64,000 nucleotides of DNA, taken from assembly GCF_001904725.1 (NCBI RefSeq), contig NZ_MRCE01000007.1, positions 124,001 to 188,000 of the forward strand, given 5' to 3'. Below are positions 44,051 through 52,911 of this stretch, in pieces. Positions within the stretch are counted from its first letter, which is position 1; the number at the start of each line of letters is the position of its first letter. This DNA comes from Phormidium ambiguum IAM M-71 (GTDB taxonomy: Bacteria; Cyanobacteriota; Cyanobacteriia; Cyanobacteriales; Aerosakkonemataceae). Both the position numbers and the translations under genes were made by a program. The notes beneath the pieces are model-generated. The model saw only the letters and a list, made by a program, of their open reading frames with translations. It ran no database searches and had not been told where the DNA came from.

Positions 44051-46375
44051 TTACTTATATTCTAAAAATTTACTAGCAACTTGATAAAGAGATTGTAATG
44101 TTTTGCCCTCTATTGAATATTCTACAATGGCAAAGTTGCAATTTACTTGAAAACGGCTACCATCGGTTGTAGAAAATACTTGTTGTCGTAAGTCAGTTAA
44201 TATATCATTTAAGCGATCGCTAACTTCCGCCTTACTTAAACCTGGCATTCCCACCACAAATTCACCATTTCCCCAATACCCCAAAATTTCATCACCAAGA
44301 AAAGCAGATTTAAACAATTGTCCCCATCTTTGTAACACTTGATTTCCTACATTGTGTCCATATTGAATATTAATTTGGCGCAGTTGAGAAACACTAAAAA
44401 TTGCCAAACATAATGGAGATTTATTTATTTCTGCTTGCTGAAGCAAACTTTCCAAATCTCGACTTGATTTTAATTGATTGAGAACTCCTGTTTGAGGATC
44501 TTTAGTCGAAAGAGTTTGCAGTAAACGATTACGCTCTAAACGATTATTAATTCTAGTTAATAACTCTACTGCAACTACAGGTTTTACCAAATAATCATCT
44601 GCACCAGCCGCAAATATTTGTTGGATGATTGAAACATCTTTGTGAGCAGTTAAAAACAAAATTGGTATTTCTTGCCAATTTGGATCGCTACGCACCGCCT
44701 GACAAAGTTCAATTCCACTAATATTAGGCATTTCTACATCTAAAATTAGTAAATTTGGGGAAACGGCATTTAACACTTCCCAAAATTTTAAAGGATCGTT
44801 TAATCCAGTGATTCGCATTCCCCAAGGAGACAACATTTGAGGTAAACTTTCCAGCAAAATGGGGTCATCATCTACTACTAATAAATTAACTATTTGGCGA
44901 CGACTTTGCTGTAAAATGTGTACTGCTAAATCCCAAATTTGAGTTGCAGTTACAGGTTTTGCTAAAAACCCTTTTCCCCCAGAACGTGCTACTGTTATTC
45001 TATCTACTAAACAATCACCAGCAGCAAGTATAATTACTGGAACTGCTGGCGTGCGTTGTGCCAAATCTGCTAGTAATTCTAAACTTTGTTGGCTCTGTCC
45101 AACTTCATCAATACTCAACACTACCAAGTCAGGCGATTTAGTTTGTAACCAAGATTTAGCTACTTCTAAAGTTGCTACTTGTTCCCAGTTTTCTCCCGTT
45201 GATTCTGTTAATTTTTGTAATTTTTCTCCGATTTCTTGGTTAGGATCGATTAATAATAAGCGCCTATTATTTGAAGGATTTTGTAGAGAGAGACTAGTTT
45301 TTAATTCTACATTTTCTGCTTTAGTTTCTATTTTTCCTCGGTTTTTAATTCCCTTTGCTAAATCTTGAATCAACGACACAACATTAGTTTCATGAAGTAA
45401 TCCATCTGATTCTAATAATTGTTCAATTTCTTTAGCTATTAGAGTTCCTTTTTCCCATTCAAACATTCCTAAAACCCCAGCCAATTTATGCGCTTCTTTG
45501 CTTGCTGCTAAGCGCAATTCATCAGCTATTTTTCCGGTTTCGATAGCTGTTGCTGCGGTTTGCAAAACGTCTAAACGTTCTGTCATTAAACCTTGGTATT
45601 TTTGCCACATCACCTCCATTGCTTGACTAAATTGTTCTTCTACTGAAGATGGAGGATTGACTTTTGGATTGACGTTTTTTGATTTATTGTTTTCGCTGTT
45701 AGCTTGTTCGGGGTTCAGGCGATATCCTAAACCATAAACGTTTTCAATCCAATTTCCTGCGCCTGCATTTCGCATTTTTTGGCGCAATCCTTTAATATGT
45801 GCTTTGACGCTTTCTTCTAATGGTGGATCGTCGAATGTCCAAAGATGTTCGACTATATTGGCACGACTGAAAACTCGTGAGGGATTTCTTAAAAATAACT
45901 CTAATAAGTTGTATTCTTTAGGTGTTAATGACAAAGGTTTTTCTTGAAAAGTTACCTGACAACTACTTGGATCTAACTTGAGTTCTCCTATTTGTAAAAT
46001 TGGTGTGTGTGGAACTTCTTTGCGTCGCAATAATGCTCTGACTCTGGCGTGAAGTTCGGCTAAATCTAAGGGTTTAATTAAGTAGTCGTCTGCACCTGCA
46101 TCTAATCCACGAATCCGATCGCTATTTGCATCTTTAGCAGTCATTAATAAAATTGGAGTGGTACAACCAGAAGTACGCAATTTACTACATAAGCTAATTC
46201 CGTCTAACTTCGGCAATCCCACATCCATCAAAATCAAATCATACGGCGTACTTTGGACATATTCCCAACCTAATTCTCCATCTGCGATCGCATCTACCAA
46301 ATAATGCTGACTGGTGAGAGAATCTAACAGCACATTTGTTAGCATTTCGTCATCTTCAATCAACAAAATTCTCAT
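44051..46375 (-). CDS. Multidomain response regulator (REC-wHTH-Hpt-REC-REC-GGDEF-like)
   Basis: A 774-residue regulator. REC1 (residues 1-115, LILMDVGLPKLDG) is followed by an OmpR-type winged helix (about 125-222, SLTPKEYNLLELFLRNPS). An Hpt domain (about 255-345, KEAHKLAGVLGMFEWEK) comes next, then REC2 (about 375-490) where the phospho-Asp region reads LVVLSIDEV, suggesting loss. REC3 (about 495-610, LILDVEMPNISG) looks intact. The last domain is GGDEF-like but the signature is GYWGNGEFVVG, so cyclase activity is doubtful. The kinase gene lies 27 bp downstream. Confidence 0.9.
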   Translation of the reverse strand: MRILLIEDDEMLTNVLLDSLTSQHYLVDAIADGELGWEYVQSTPYDLILMDVGLPKLDGISLCSKLRTSGCTTPILLMTAKDANSDRIRGLDAGADDYLIKPLDLAELHARVRALLRRKEVPHTPILQIGELKLDPSSCQVTFQEKPLSLTPKEYNLLELFLRNPSRVFSRANIVEHLWTFDDPPLEESVKAHIKGLRQKMRNAGAGNWIENVYGLGYRLNPEQANSENNKSKNVNPKVNPPSSVEEQFSQAMEVMWQKYQGLMTERLDVLQTAATAIETGKIADELRLAASKEAHKLAGVLGMFEWEKGTLIAKEIEQLLESDGLLHETNVVSLIQDLAKGIKNRGKIETKAENVELKTSLSLQNPSNNRRLLLIDPNQEIGEKLQKLTESTGENWEQVATLEVAKSWLQTKSPDLVVLSIDEVGQSQQSLELLADLAQRTPAVPVIILAAGDCLVDRITVARSGGKGFLAKPVTATQIWDLAVHILQQSRRQIVNLLVVDDDPILLESLPQMLSPWGMRITGLNDPLKFWEVLNAVSPNLLILDVEMPNISGIELCQAVRSDPNWQEIPILFLTAHKDVSIIQQIFAAGADDYLVKPVVAVELLTRINNRLERNRLLQTLSTKDPQTGVLNQLKSSRDLESLLQQAEINKSPLCLAIFSVSQLRQINIQYGHNVGNQVLQRWGQLFKSAFLGDEILGYWGNGEFVVGMPGLSKAEVSDRLNDILTDLRQQVFSTTDGSRFQVNCNFAIVEYSIEGKTLQSLYQVASKFLEYK

Positions 46376-46461
46376 TGCTCTATTTCTTCGTTACGGCTTA
46401 GTGGAAAATACAATTAACAATTAACAATTAATTCTGAAAATTACAAGGTTTAACGATTCCC

Positions 46462-47442
46462 ATGATCGAATTGTGCCAAATTCCTGCGCCTTTGCAACCC
46501 GGAGATTTACTTCAAGTAATCGCGCCTAGTGGTGCATTGCGCGAAATGTCAGCGTTTGAAAAAGGTGTGGAAATTTGGCGAAAGCACGGCTACCAAGTCC
46601 AAATCTGCGACGGCATCACCGAACGCTGGGGATACCTAGCTGGTCAAGACCAACATCGCCGCTATCAATTAAAAGAAGCATGGTTTAACCCAGAAGTCAA
46701 GGGTATTCTCTGCGCTAGAGGCGGTTTTGGTAGTACTCGGTTGCTGGAAGATTGGAATTGGGGAGACAAGGGGACAAGGGGACAAGGGGACAAGGGGAAG
46801 TTTATTAACTCAAAACTCTCTTCCCAGTCCCCAGTCCCCAGTCCCCAGTCTCTTACACCCAAATGGTTAATCGGTTTTTCTGATGTGACGGCACTACTTT
46901 GGAGTTTGGGGAAAGAGGGGATTTCTGGCGTACATGGGCCGATGTTAACTACGATCGCAAATGAGCCAGAATGGTCAATTGAAAGATTATTTGATTGGGT
47001 AGAAGGGCGTTCTCTCAAACCTTTGCAAGGTGAAGGGTGGGGAGGAGGAAAAGTTAGCGGGGTTTTACTTCCAGCTAATTTAACAGTGGCAACTCATTTG
47101 TTAGGCACACCGCTACAACCAGAATTAGATGGAGTCATCTTAGCTTTGGAAGATGTCACTGAATTTCCCTACCGCATTGACCGACAATTAACTCAATGGC
47201 GGATGAGTGGAATTTTCCAAAAAGTCAAAGGCATTGCTTTAGGCAGATTTAGTCGTTGCGAACCTGCACCTAATATTCCCAGTTTAGCGATCGAAGAAGT
47301 ATTGCGCGATCGTCTCTGCGACCTTGGCATCCCCATTATTTCCGAATTACCCTTCGGTCATGACGGCCCCAACGCTACTTTACCTGTAGGAATTTTAGCC
47401 GAATTAGACGCAGATGCCGGAGTTTTGAGTTTTGGCAAATAG
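46462..47442 (+). CDS. LD-carboxypeptidase (S66 family) with repeat-derived insertion
   Basis: A 326-residue S66 enzyme, which cleaves the L,D bond in peptidoglycan tetrapeptides. Typical N-terminal segment QPGDLLQVIAPSGALREMSA, KGILCARGGFGSTRLL, nucleophile region WLIGFSDVTALLWSLGKEG, Glu in ALEDVTEFPYRIDRQL, and His in PFGHDGPNATLPVG. Between residues 99 and 132 a GDKGTRGQGDKGKF...QSPVPSPQS stretch is encoded by two short DNA repeats and separates family segments that are normally adjacent. The frame is preserved, so activity may remain. Confidence 0.88.
   Translation: MIELCQIPAPLQPGDLLQVIAPSGALREMSAFEKGVEIWRKHGYQVQICDGITERWGYLAGQDQHRRYQLKEAWFNPEVKGILCARGGFGSTRLLEDWNWGDKGTRGQGDKGKFINSKLSSQSPVPSPQSLTPKWLIGFSDVTALLWSLGKEGISGVHGPMLTTIANEPEWSIERLFDWVEGRSLKPLQGEGWGGGKVSGVLLPANLTVATHLLGTPLQPELDGVILALEDVTEFPYRIDRQLTQWRMSGIFQKVKGIALGRFSRCEPAPNIPSLAIEEVLRDRLCDLGIPIISELPFGHDGPNATLPVGILAELDADAGVLSFGK
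46761..46850 (+). repeat. In-frame GGGGACAA and CCCCAGT repeats within a gene
   Basis: Four GGGGACAA-type octamers (46761-46797) and about four CCCCAGT heptamers (46824-46849), separated by about 25 bp, sit in the LD-carboxypeptidase gene. Both unit types belong to the same class as the intergenic runs at 30676 and 47445. Confidence 0.85.
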
Positions 47443-47444
47443 AG

Positions 47445-47545
47445 AGATGGGGTGATGGGGTGATGGGGAGATAGGGGTAGAAGGTAAAAATTCCCCTTTC
47501 CCCCTTGCCCCTTTCCCCCTTTTCCCCCTTTTCCCCTTTTTCCAA
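47445..47545. repeat. Short tandem repeats between convergent genes
   Basis: GGGGTGAT/GGGGAGAT-type octamers (47450-47475) followed by CCCCTTTCCCC-type units (47492-47540). They occupy the whole gap between the LD-carboxypeptidase and norB genes. Confidence 0.8.
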
Positions 47546-47546
47546 A

Positions 47547-49856
47547 TTAGCTATTTTCACTCGCTTTTAACTCTGGTTGAGAAGCCTTAACCGGAAAGCG
47601 AAATACTGCAAAGATTGCCCGTACAGTAAACACAAACATAGCCAAAGTGCCGATCGCAAAAATGATATCACCTGGAATCCTTAACCACACCGTCCAACGC
47701 ATCCAAGGACTAGTGATTACCTCCGCACTTCGCGCATACCAAGTACCATGATTAATCGACTCAGCCAGCTGATAAAAACCATTGGGAATCAACCCAAAAA
47801 CTAACATAATCACCAAGCCACCATTAATCATCCAAAACGAAAATCTCAACAGATAATCACTCCAAGCATTCTCCGGCACAAACTCCCGAAAAGCAAACAA
47901 CATTAACGCCAAAGCCAAACAACCATAAACCCCAAACAAAGCCGCATGAGCATGAATTGGGGTAGTATTTAAACCCTGAGAATAGTAAAGTACGATCGGC
48001 GGATTAATTAAAAACCCAAACACACCCGCACCAATCAAATTCCAAAAACAAGTAGCAATAAAAAAGCGCAAAGGCCAACGATAAAAACCCTCAGCTTCAT
48101 GAGAAAGTTTTAAAGTCTTCAAAACCTCAAAACCAATTAAAGTCAAAGGCACAACTTCCAACGCCGAAAAAACTGCCCCCATCGCCGCAATAAAAGACGG
48201 AGTACCCGAAAAATATAAATGGTGCAAAGTACCAATTACCCCGCTACCCAAATATAAAATCGTCGTCATATAAGTTGCCCGCAGCGCCGAAGACTTCTTC
48301 AAAAATCCCAACTCACTGCACAAATAAGCAATAACAACAGTAGCAAAAACCTCAAAGAAACCCTCAACCCATAAATGTACAACCCACCACCGCCAATATT
48401 CAGCAATACTCAAAGGCGTGCGATTTGTGTACATTAAACCCACAGAATAAAACAGCGGAATAGTAATCGCACTATACAAGAAAAAGTGACTTAAACCAGT
48501 CGGACTTTTCTCCTTATCTAAAGCAGGTTTAAACGCTCGATACATCAACCATAACCAAAAAACCATCCCGCCAATTAACAACAGTTGCCAAACTCGACCT
48601 AACTCAATATATTCATAACCTTGATGTCCCCACAAAAAGCTATTTTTAACATCCAAAACCCCCGTTACCGCTTCCCAAGAACCAACCATCGAACCAACAA
48701 CAATCACCGCTAAAGCTACAAGTAAAATAGAATTTCCCCAAGCTTGAAACTTCGGTTCAAAACCACCAAAACGCGGTGCAAAATACAGACCCGCAGCTAA
48801 CCAACAAGTAGCAATCCAAAAAATCGCCAACTGTAAATGCCAAGTCCGTGAAGCTGCATAAGGCAGGAAATCAATTAACGGAATCCCGTAAAAACCTTCC
48901 CCTTCCACCGCATAATGAGCAGTAAACATTCCCATTAAAATCTGCACCAAAAACAGCACCATCGCCACTCCAAAATATAGCGATGTTACCTTTTGACTAG
49001 CAGTGGGAATTCTCACAGCCGGACGTGCAGGGACAGGCTGAATTTCGTCACTTTCTTCTTGAGCCAAATAAACAAAAACAAAAGCACCAATTCCGGCAAT
49101 TAATACAATCACGGAAACGATCGACCAAATCAAAAATTGCCCAGGTGCTTGATTCCCTATTAAATCATCATGCGGCCAATTTGCTGTATAAGAAAAAGGT
49201 GCATTTGGTCGATTCGCCGACGCTGCCCAAGCTGTCCAAGCAAAGAAGGCTGTAACATTATGAATTTGCGTATCGTTCTTAAACCAACCATTAGGAATTG
49301 AGTGCACAGAAGAGCCATGCGCTAACAGTTCATGGTAATTTTTGAAGACTTGTTTTAAACCTTGAGTTTGAGCATTTGTTAAAATCAATTCCTGAGTTTT
49401 TGGTTGATAGCGATTAGTTTTAAATTCCTCACTAACTCTAGCAGCTAAACTCGCTTTTTCTGGCGCAGGTAAAGCTTCTAAATCAGCTTGAGAAAATTCA
49501 GGATTATTGTTATATAAAACCCCCGCAGTTGCCAAACCCCATTTATGTAAAATGTCCGCAGTCCAATCAGGTGCTAAATAGCTACCATGACCCCATACAC
49601 TACCAATATGTTGCCCACCACGAGCTAAATAAATTTCTTGTCCAGCTTGAATTTCTGCCTGGCTTACTACTATTTCTTGTTGAGGAGATTTAATTAATGT
49701 TGGTACAGGTGGCGCATTTTTCCAAATCATTGCTCCTGCACCTAACAAAATCGAAAAAGCAACAATACAGATCAACACTAACCAAACTGGAAGGCTGAGT
49801 TGACGATTTTTTCTGACTGTTGCTGTACCCGTATCAAATACACTAGAGTTGGCCAT
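47547..49856 (-). CDS. norB: Quinol-dependent nitric oxide reductase (qNOR)
   Basis: A 769-residue single-subunit heme-copper-type NO reductase. The N-terminal domain (about 20-230) carries the first helix and the fused cytochrome-c-like extension (EIYLARGGQHIGSVWGHGSY, TAFFAWTAWAASANRPNAPF), without a CxxCH heme motif, as in qNOR. The catalytic part has about twelve helices with HLQLAIFWIATCW, VVHLWVEGFFEVFATVVIAY and NTTPIHAHAALFGVYG, giving the His ligands for heme b, heme b3 and FeB. It reduces NO to N2O using quinol. Cupin and methyltransferase genes lie 233 bp upstream on the same strand. Confidence 0.94.
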   Translation of the reverse strand: MANSSVFDTGTATVRKNRQLSLPVWLVLICIVAFSILLGAGAMIWKNAPPVPTLIKSPQQEIVVSQAEIQAGQEIYLARGGQHIGSVWGHGSYLAPDWTADILHKWGLATAGVLYNNNPEFSQADLEALPAPEKASLAARVSEEFKTNRYQPKTQELILTNAQTQGLKQVFKNYHELLAHGSSVHSIPNGWFKNDTQIHNVTAFFAWTAWAASANRPNAPFSYTANWPHDDLIGNQAPGQFLIWSIVSVIVLIAGIGAFVFVYLAQEESDEIQPVPARPAVRIPTASQKVTSLYFGVAMVLFLVQILMGMFTAHYAVEGEGFYGIPLIDFLPYAASRTWHLQLAIFWIATCWLAAGLYFAPRFGGFEPKFQAWGNSILLVALAVIVVGSMVGSWEAVTGVLDVKNSFLWGHQGYEYIELGRVWQLLLIGGMVFWLWLMYRAFKPALDKEKSPTGLSHFFLYSAITIPLFYSVGLMYTNRTPLSIAEYWRWWVVHLWVEGFFEVFATVVIAYLCSELGFLKKSSALRATYMTTILYLGSGVIGTLHHLYFSGTPSFIAAMGAVFSALEVVPLTLIGFEVLKTLKLSHEAEGFYRWPLRFFIATCFWNLIGAGVFGFLINPPIVLYYSQGLNTTPIHAHAALFGVYGCLALALMLFAFREFVPENAWSDYLLRFSFWMINGGLVIMLVFGLIPNGFYQLAESINHGTWYARSAEVITSPWMRWTVWLRIPGDIIFAIGTLAMFVFTVRAIFAVFRFPVKASQPELKASENS

Positions 49857-50044
49857 AGCCTATCCTCCAAAAGTAAGAACATTACAGATGAATTTTTATT
49901 AAATTGTTACTAAAGTCACCACTGTATCCAACCAAGTTTTAACTCTGAAATAGTAATATAAGTAACTTTTTTACTATTTTTTAATTTCTGCCAATTTAAC
50001 AATAATTTTAAGAATAAATACTTATTTAAATTCCTTAAACAAAT

Positions 50045-50070
50045 GTAGAGACGTTATATATAACATCTCT
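50045..50070. repeat. GAGACGTT palindrome between cupin and norB genes
   Basis: AGAGACGTTATA and TATAACATCTCT form a 12-bp near-perfect inverted repeat (one mismatch). It lies after the cupin stop and may act as a terminator or attenuator before norB. A related palindrome, GTAGAGACGTTG with CAACGTCTCTAC, is at 60257-60284. Confidence 0.7.
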
Positions 50071-50089
50071 AAATTTGTTTAAGGAAAAG

Positions 50090-50425
50090 TTATTTGGCCT
50101 CAGAAAGTGTAAGTAAAAATGCTAAGTTTTCCTCTGTTTTTAAAGCATGGGGAGCATGAGCGGGCATAAATACAAATACACCCGGTTCTAAAGTAATATC
50201 TTTGCCTTCTAAAGTGAGGATTCCCTTACCTTCAATCACATTAACTGTAGCATTGCGAGTGGCGGTATGTTCCGAAATTTCTGTGCCACCAGCTAGACAA
50301 AACAGTGTGTATTGAGAGTTATTGTCTTTGAGTAAAACTTTACTTAATACTCCTCCATTAGGATACTCAATTTGTTCTTTAAGTTGAGTTACAAAGGATG
50401 AAGTTGTTAAATTTGTGGAAATCAT
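50090..50425 (-). CDS. Cupin domain protein
   Basis: A 111-residue single cupin. The two cupin motifs are seen: GGTEISEHTATRNATVNVIE followed by GKGILTLEG, and LEPGVFVFMPAHAPHAL. His residues in EHTAT and HAPHAL are likely metal ligands. The reaction is unknown. It follows a methyltransferase gene by 34 bp and precedes norB, so it may be part of a nitric-oxide response unit (inference). Confidence 0.87.
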   Translation of the reverse strand: MISTNLTTSSFVTQLKEQIEYPNGGVLSKVLLKDNNSQYTLFCLAGGTEISEHTATRNATVNVIEGKGILTLEGKDITLEPGVFVFMPAHAPHALKTEENLAFLLTLSEAK

Positions 50426-50459
50426 AGTATTTTCTCTGTGATACTTGAGCAGTTGCTAG

Positions 50460-51245
50460 TTAATTTTTTTTAGCGACAAAAACGATGTAGCCTAACTCTT
50501 GCTGATATTTTTGGAAAACACCGCGCATGGCTACAAGTCGTTGACGAATTTGTGGATTAGTAACAACATTCCAAAGAATTTTGGCAGTACTAAATAAGCC
50601 TTCATCCTGAATCATTTGGGGTAAGTTTAATAACGCCATACTGCCTGTTTGATAATGTTTAACTTCTAATCCGGCATTGGCACAAGTAGCGATCCAATTT
50701 GCTTGAGATAAAGGTGAAGTATTGCTCTTGACAACTCTGGCTAGTTCTTCATGAATTTCTGCTTCTTTGTTATTAGCTAACATTTCGTGAGAAAGAAATT
50801 TACCGCCTGGTTTCAGTTTAGATTGAATTCCTGTTAAAATATTTGCTTTTCCCGGTGCAGATTGCATTGATAAGATTGCTTCAGCAAATACATAATCAAA
50901 TTGTCCAGAAATGGCTTCTAAATGAAAAATATCTCCTTCAATAATGGTAATTCTATCGGTTAAACCAGCAGCCTGAATATTGGTACGGGCACGGGCTACA
51001 CTGGCAGGATTTTTTTCTACGCCTACTACTTTGACTCCAAAACGTTGAGCTAGTGCGATCGCGCTATATCCAAAACTAGAAGCTAATTCTAAAACAGTCT
51101 CATCAGGTTGAAAATCAGCCCAATTAAATAGTTGTTCTGTGGCAGATTTCCCACCTGGACGTAAAATTTTCTTCCCTGCTGCGGCTAATACTTGATGTCC
51201 AGGTGCAGTTTGTAAATTTAATGTTGTCTGACTCATCTTTGCCAC
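50460..51245 (-). CDS. Class I SAM-dependent methyltransferase
   Basis: A 261-residue methyltransferase. The SAM-binding motif I is VLELASSFGYSAIALAQRFG, with the acidic ribose-binding segment VVGVEKNPASVARARTN and motif II DRITIIEGDIFHLEA. The substrate is not evident. It is the first gene of the group with cupin and norB. A TTGACTTAAATCAA box is centred about 57 bp upstream of its start. The start ATG at 51245 gives MAKMSQTTLNLQTAPGHQVL. Confidence 0.85.
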   Translation of the reverse strand: MAKMSQTTLNLQTAPGHQVLAAAGKKILRPGGKSATEQLFNWADFQPDETVLELASSFGYSAIALAQRFGVKVVGVEKNPASVARARTNIQAAGLTDRITIIEGDIFHLEAISGQFDYVFAEAILSMQSAPGKANILTGIQSKLKPGGKFLSHEMLANNKEAEIHEELARVVKSNTSPLSQANWIATCANAGLEVKHYQTGSMALLNLPQMIQDEGLFSTAKILWNVVTNPQIRQRLVAMRGVFQKYQQELGYIVFVAKKN

Positions 51246-51295
51246 CTTTTACCTGTCTCTTAGTTTAAGTTTGGCAAAAATTCACAATAAAAGCT

Positions 51296-51309
51296 TTGAC
51301 TTAAATCAA
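51296..51309 (-). promoter_or_regulatory. DNR/FNR-like box TTGACTTAAATCAA
   Basis: The sequence matches the consensus used by CRP/FNR-family NO and oxygen regulators (reverse complement TTGAT-N4-GTCAA, the DNR form). It is centred about 57 bp before the methyltransferase start. A related half-site TTGACTTAAAACA is at 51508-51520 near the GGDEF gene. Confidence 0.55.
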
Positions 51310-51446
51310 ATTTCTTATTTGCTTCCGTAATATTTGGTAAATTCCCAGTAATATTACGCAGAGTATCAATCATTACTTCAACCAATATTTAATAGCAATG
51401 GTAGTTTATTTAAATTTTAGATAAAGTGAGCTTTTGAGAGTTTTTT

Positions 51447-51468
51447 GTTAACCGTATTATCGGTTAAC
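51447..51468. promoter_or_regulatory. Perfect palindrome, likely operator
   Basis: GTTAACCG, six bases (TATTAT), then CGGTTAAC: 8-bp perfect arms. The spacing suits a dimeric repressor or activator. It lies between the methyltransferase and GGDEF genes. No regulator gene is adjacent. Confidence 0.55.
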
Positions 51469-51546
51469 ATAGTTATAAATGTGACACTATTTAAATCAAA
51501 AATTGCTTTGACTTAAAACAGAAAATGATTGAGATAACTATAAATT

Positions 51547-52857
51547 ATGTCCTGCCTCAGCCTAACACTACTAATAATTTTTGTGACTCTTCTGTTGTGC
51601 AGTGTTTTAGTTGCTTGGTTACATCAGCGTAATGCCAGCAAATTCCAGCTTGCCTATCAATTACTGCAAGCAGAGGTAGAGGAACGCAAACAAATAGAGC
51701 AAGCGCTGAGAGAAGCGGAAACAATATTAAAACAACAAACTGAGCGCGAACGAATGATTATTACGATCGCGCAAAATATCAGACAATCCCTTAACTTAAC
51801 TAAAATTCTCAATACTACTGTTGCGGAAGTCCGGCAATTTTTGGAAACTGACAGAGTATTTATTTATCGATTTGAACCTGATTGGAGTGGTACGATCGTT
51901 GTCGAGTCTATCGCCACAGGATTAACGCCAGCACTAGGAACAAACATTCAAGATACTTATTTTATCCAAACTAGTGGCGAACCTTATAGGAATGGTAGAA
52001 TTCAGGCGATCGCAGACATTTATGCCGCAGGTTTAAACCAATGTCATATTGATTTATTAGCACAATTTCAAGTCAAAGCTAACTTAGTAGTACCCATTTT
52101 AAAAGGAAAAGAATTGTGGGGATTATTAGTCGCTTATCACTGTTTTCATCCGCGAACTTGGCAACAACTAGAAATTGATTTATTGAAAGAATTAGCTATG
52201 CAAGTGGCGATCGCCATTCAACAAGCAGAACTTTACCAACGCTTAGAAATCGCCAACCAAGAATTAAAAAATCTTGTCAACATAGATGGCTTAACTAAAG
52301 TAGCAAATCGTCGCCGATTCGATGAAGTCTTACAACAAGAATGGCTCATCCTGAGACGAGAACAATTCCCCCTTTCATTAATTTTCTGCGATGTAGATTA
52401 CTTTAAACTTTATAATGATACTTATGGGCATCCAGTAGGTGATGAATGTCTGCAAAAAATCGCTAAAGCCCTTCAAGAAGTAACTAAACGTCCGGGAGAT
52501 TTAGTTGCTAGATATGGTGGAGAAGAATTTGCTATTATTTTACCTAATACACCTTTACCTGGAGCGATTTATCTAGCCGAAGAAATTCAAAAAAAAATCA
52601 AACAATTAGCGATCGCTCACAATAGTTCTCAAGTCAGTAATATAGTTACTTTAAGTTTAGGAGTAGCCAGTATTATTCCTAATATTAATAACTTTCCCAA
52701 CACACTTTTAACAATGGCCGATCGCGCACTTTATCAAGCAAAAGAACAAGGACGCGATCGAGTTTTAGTATATTGCGATCGACAAGAATCTAATACCAAT
52801 TCTCCATATAGAGGCGACATATCATCAACACCCGACTGTCGCCGTCCCCCTTGCTAA
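51547..52857 (+). CDS. GAF-GGDEF diguanylate cyclase
   Basis: A 436-residue protein. One N-terminal membrane helix (about residues 3-22) is followed by a coiled coil (EVEERKQIEQALREAETILK), a GAF domain (about 75-230, TDRVFIYRFEPDWSGTIVVE) and GGDEF (about 255-415). The active motif is RYGGEEFAIILP and the substrate region FCDVDYFKLYNDTYGHPVGD, both intact. The last 25 residues (ESNTNSPYRGDISSTPDCRR and so on) come from a dispersed repeat, so the native end is probably near residue 412. Confidence 0.9.
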   Translation: MSCLSLTLLIIFVTLLLCSVLVAWLHQRNASKFQLAYQLLQAEVEERKQIEQALREAETILKQQTERERMIITIAQNIRQSLNLTKILNTTVAEVRQFLETDRVFIYRFEPDWSGTIVVESIATGLTPALGTNIQDTYFIQTSGEPYRNGRIQAIADIYAAGLNQCHIDLLAQFQVKANLVVPILKGKELWGLLVAYHCFHPRTWQQLEIDLLKELAMQVAIAIQQAELYQRLEIANQELKNLVNIDGLTKVANRRRFDEVLQQEWLILRREQFPLSLIFCDVDYFKLYNDTYGHPVGDECLQKIAKALQEVTKRPGDLVARYGGEEFAIILPNTPLPGAIYLAEEIQKKIKQLAIAHNSSQVSNIVTLSLGVASIIPNINNFPNTLLTMADRALYQAKEQGRDRVLVYCDRQESNTNSPYRGDISSTPDCRRPPC

Positions 52858-52877
52858 GGGGGACTACAGGGGGTGAT
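52795..52877. repeat. Dispersed ATACCAATTCTC element
   Basis: Begins ATACCAATTCTCCATATAGA and contains GTCCCCCTTGCTAAGGGGG, as does the element at 12303-12395. It covers the 3' end of the GGDEF gene including its stop codon. Confidence 0.7.
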
Positions 52878-52911
52878 CGATCTGTAGCAAACATTTAGAA
52901 AATTGCCCAAT

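Larger units (their letters stand above)
51246..51546. promoter_or_regulatory. Divergent regulatory region of the norB group and the GGDEF gene
   Basis: A 301-bp shared upstream region. It holds a TTGAC-N4-ATCAA box (51296-51309), a partial copy TTGACTTAAAACA (51508-51520), and a perfect palindrome (51447-51468). No gene is present. Two separate regulators are likely to act here (inference). Confidence 0.55.
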
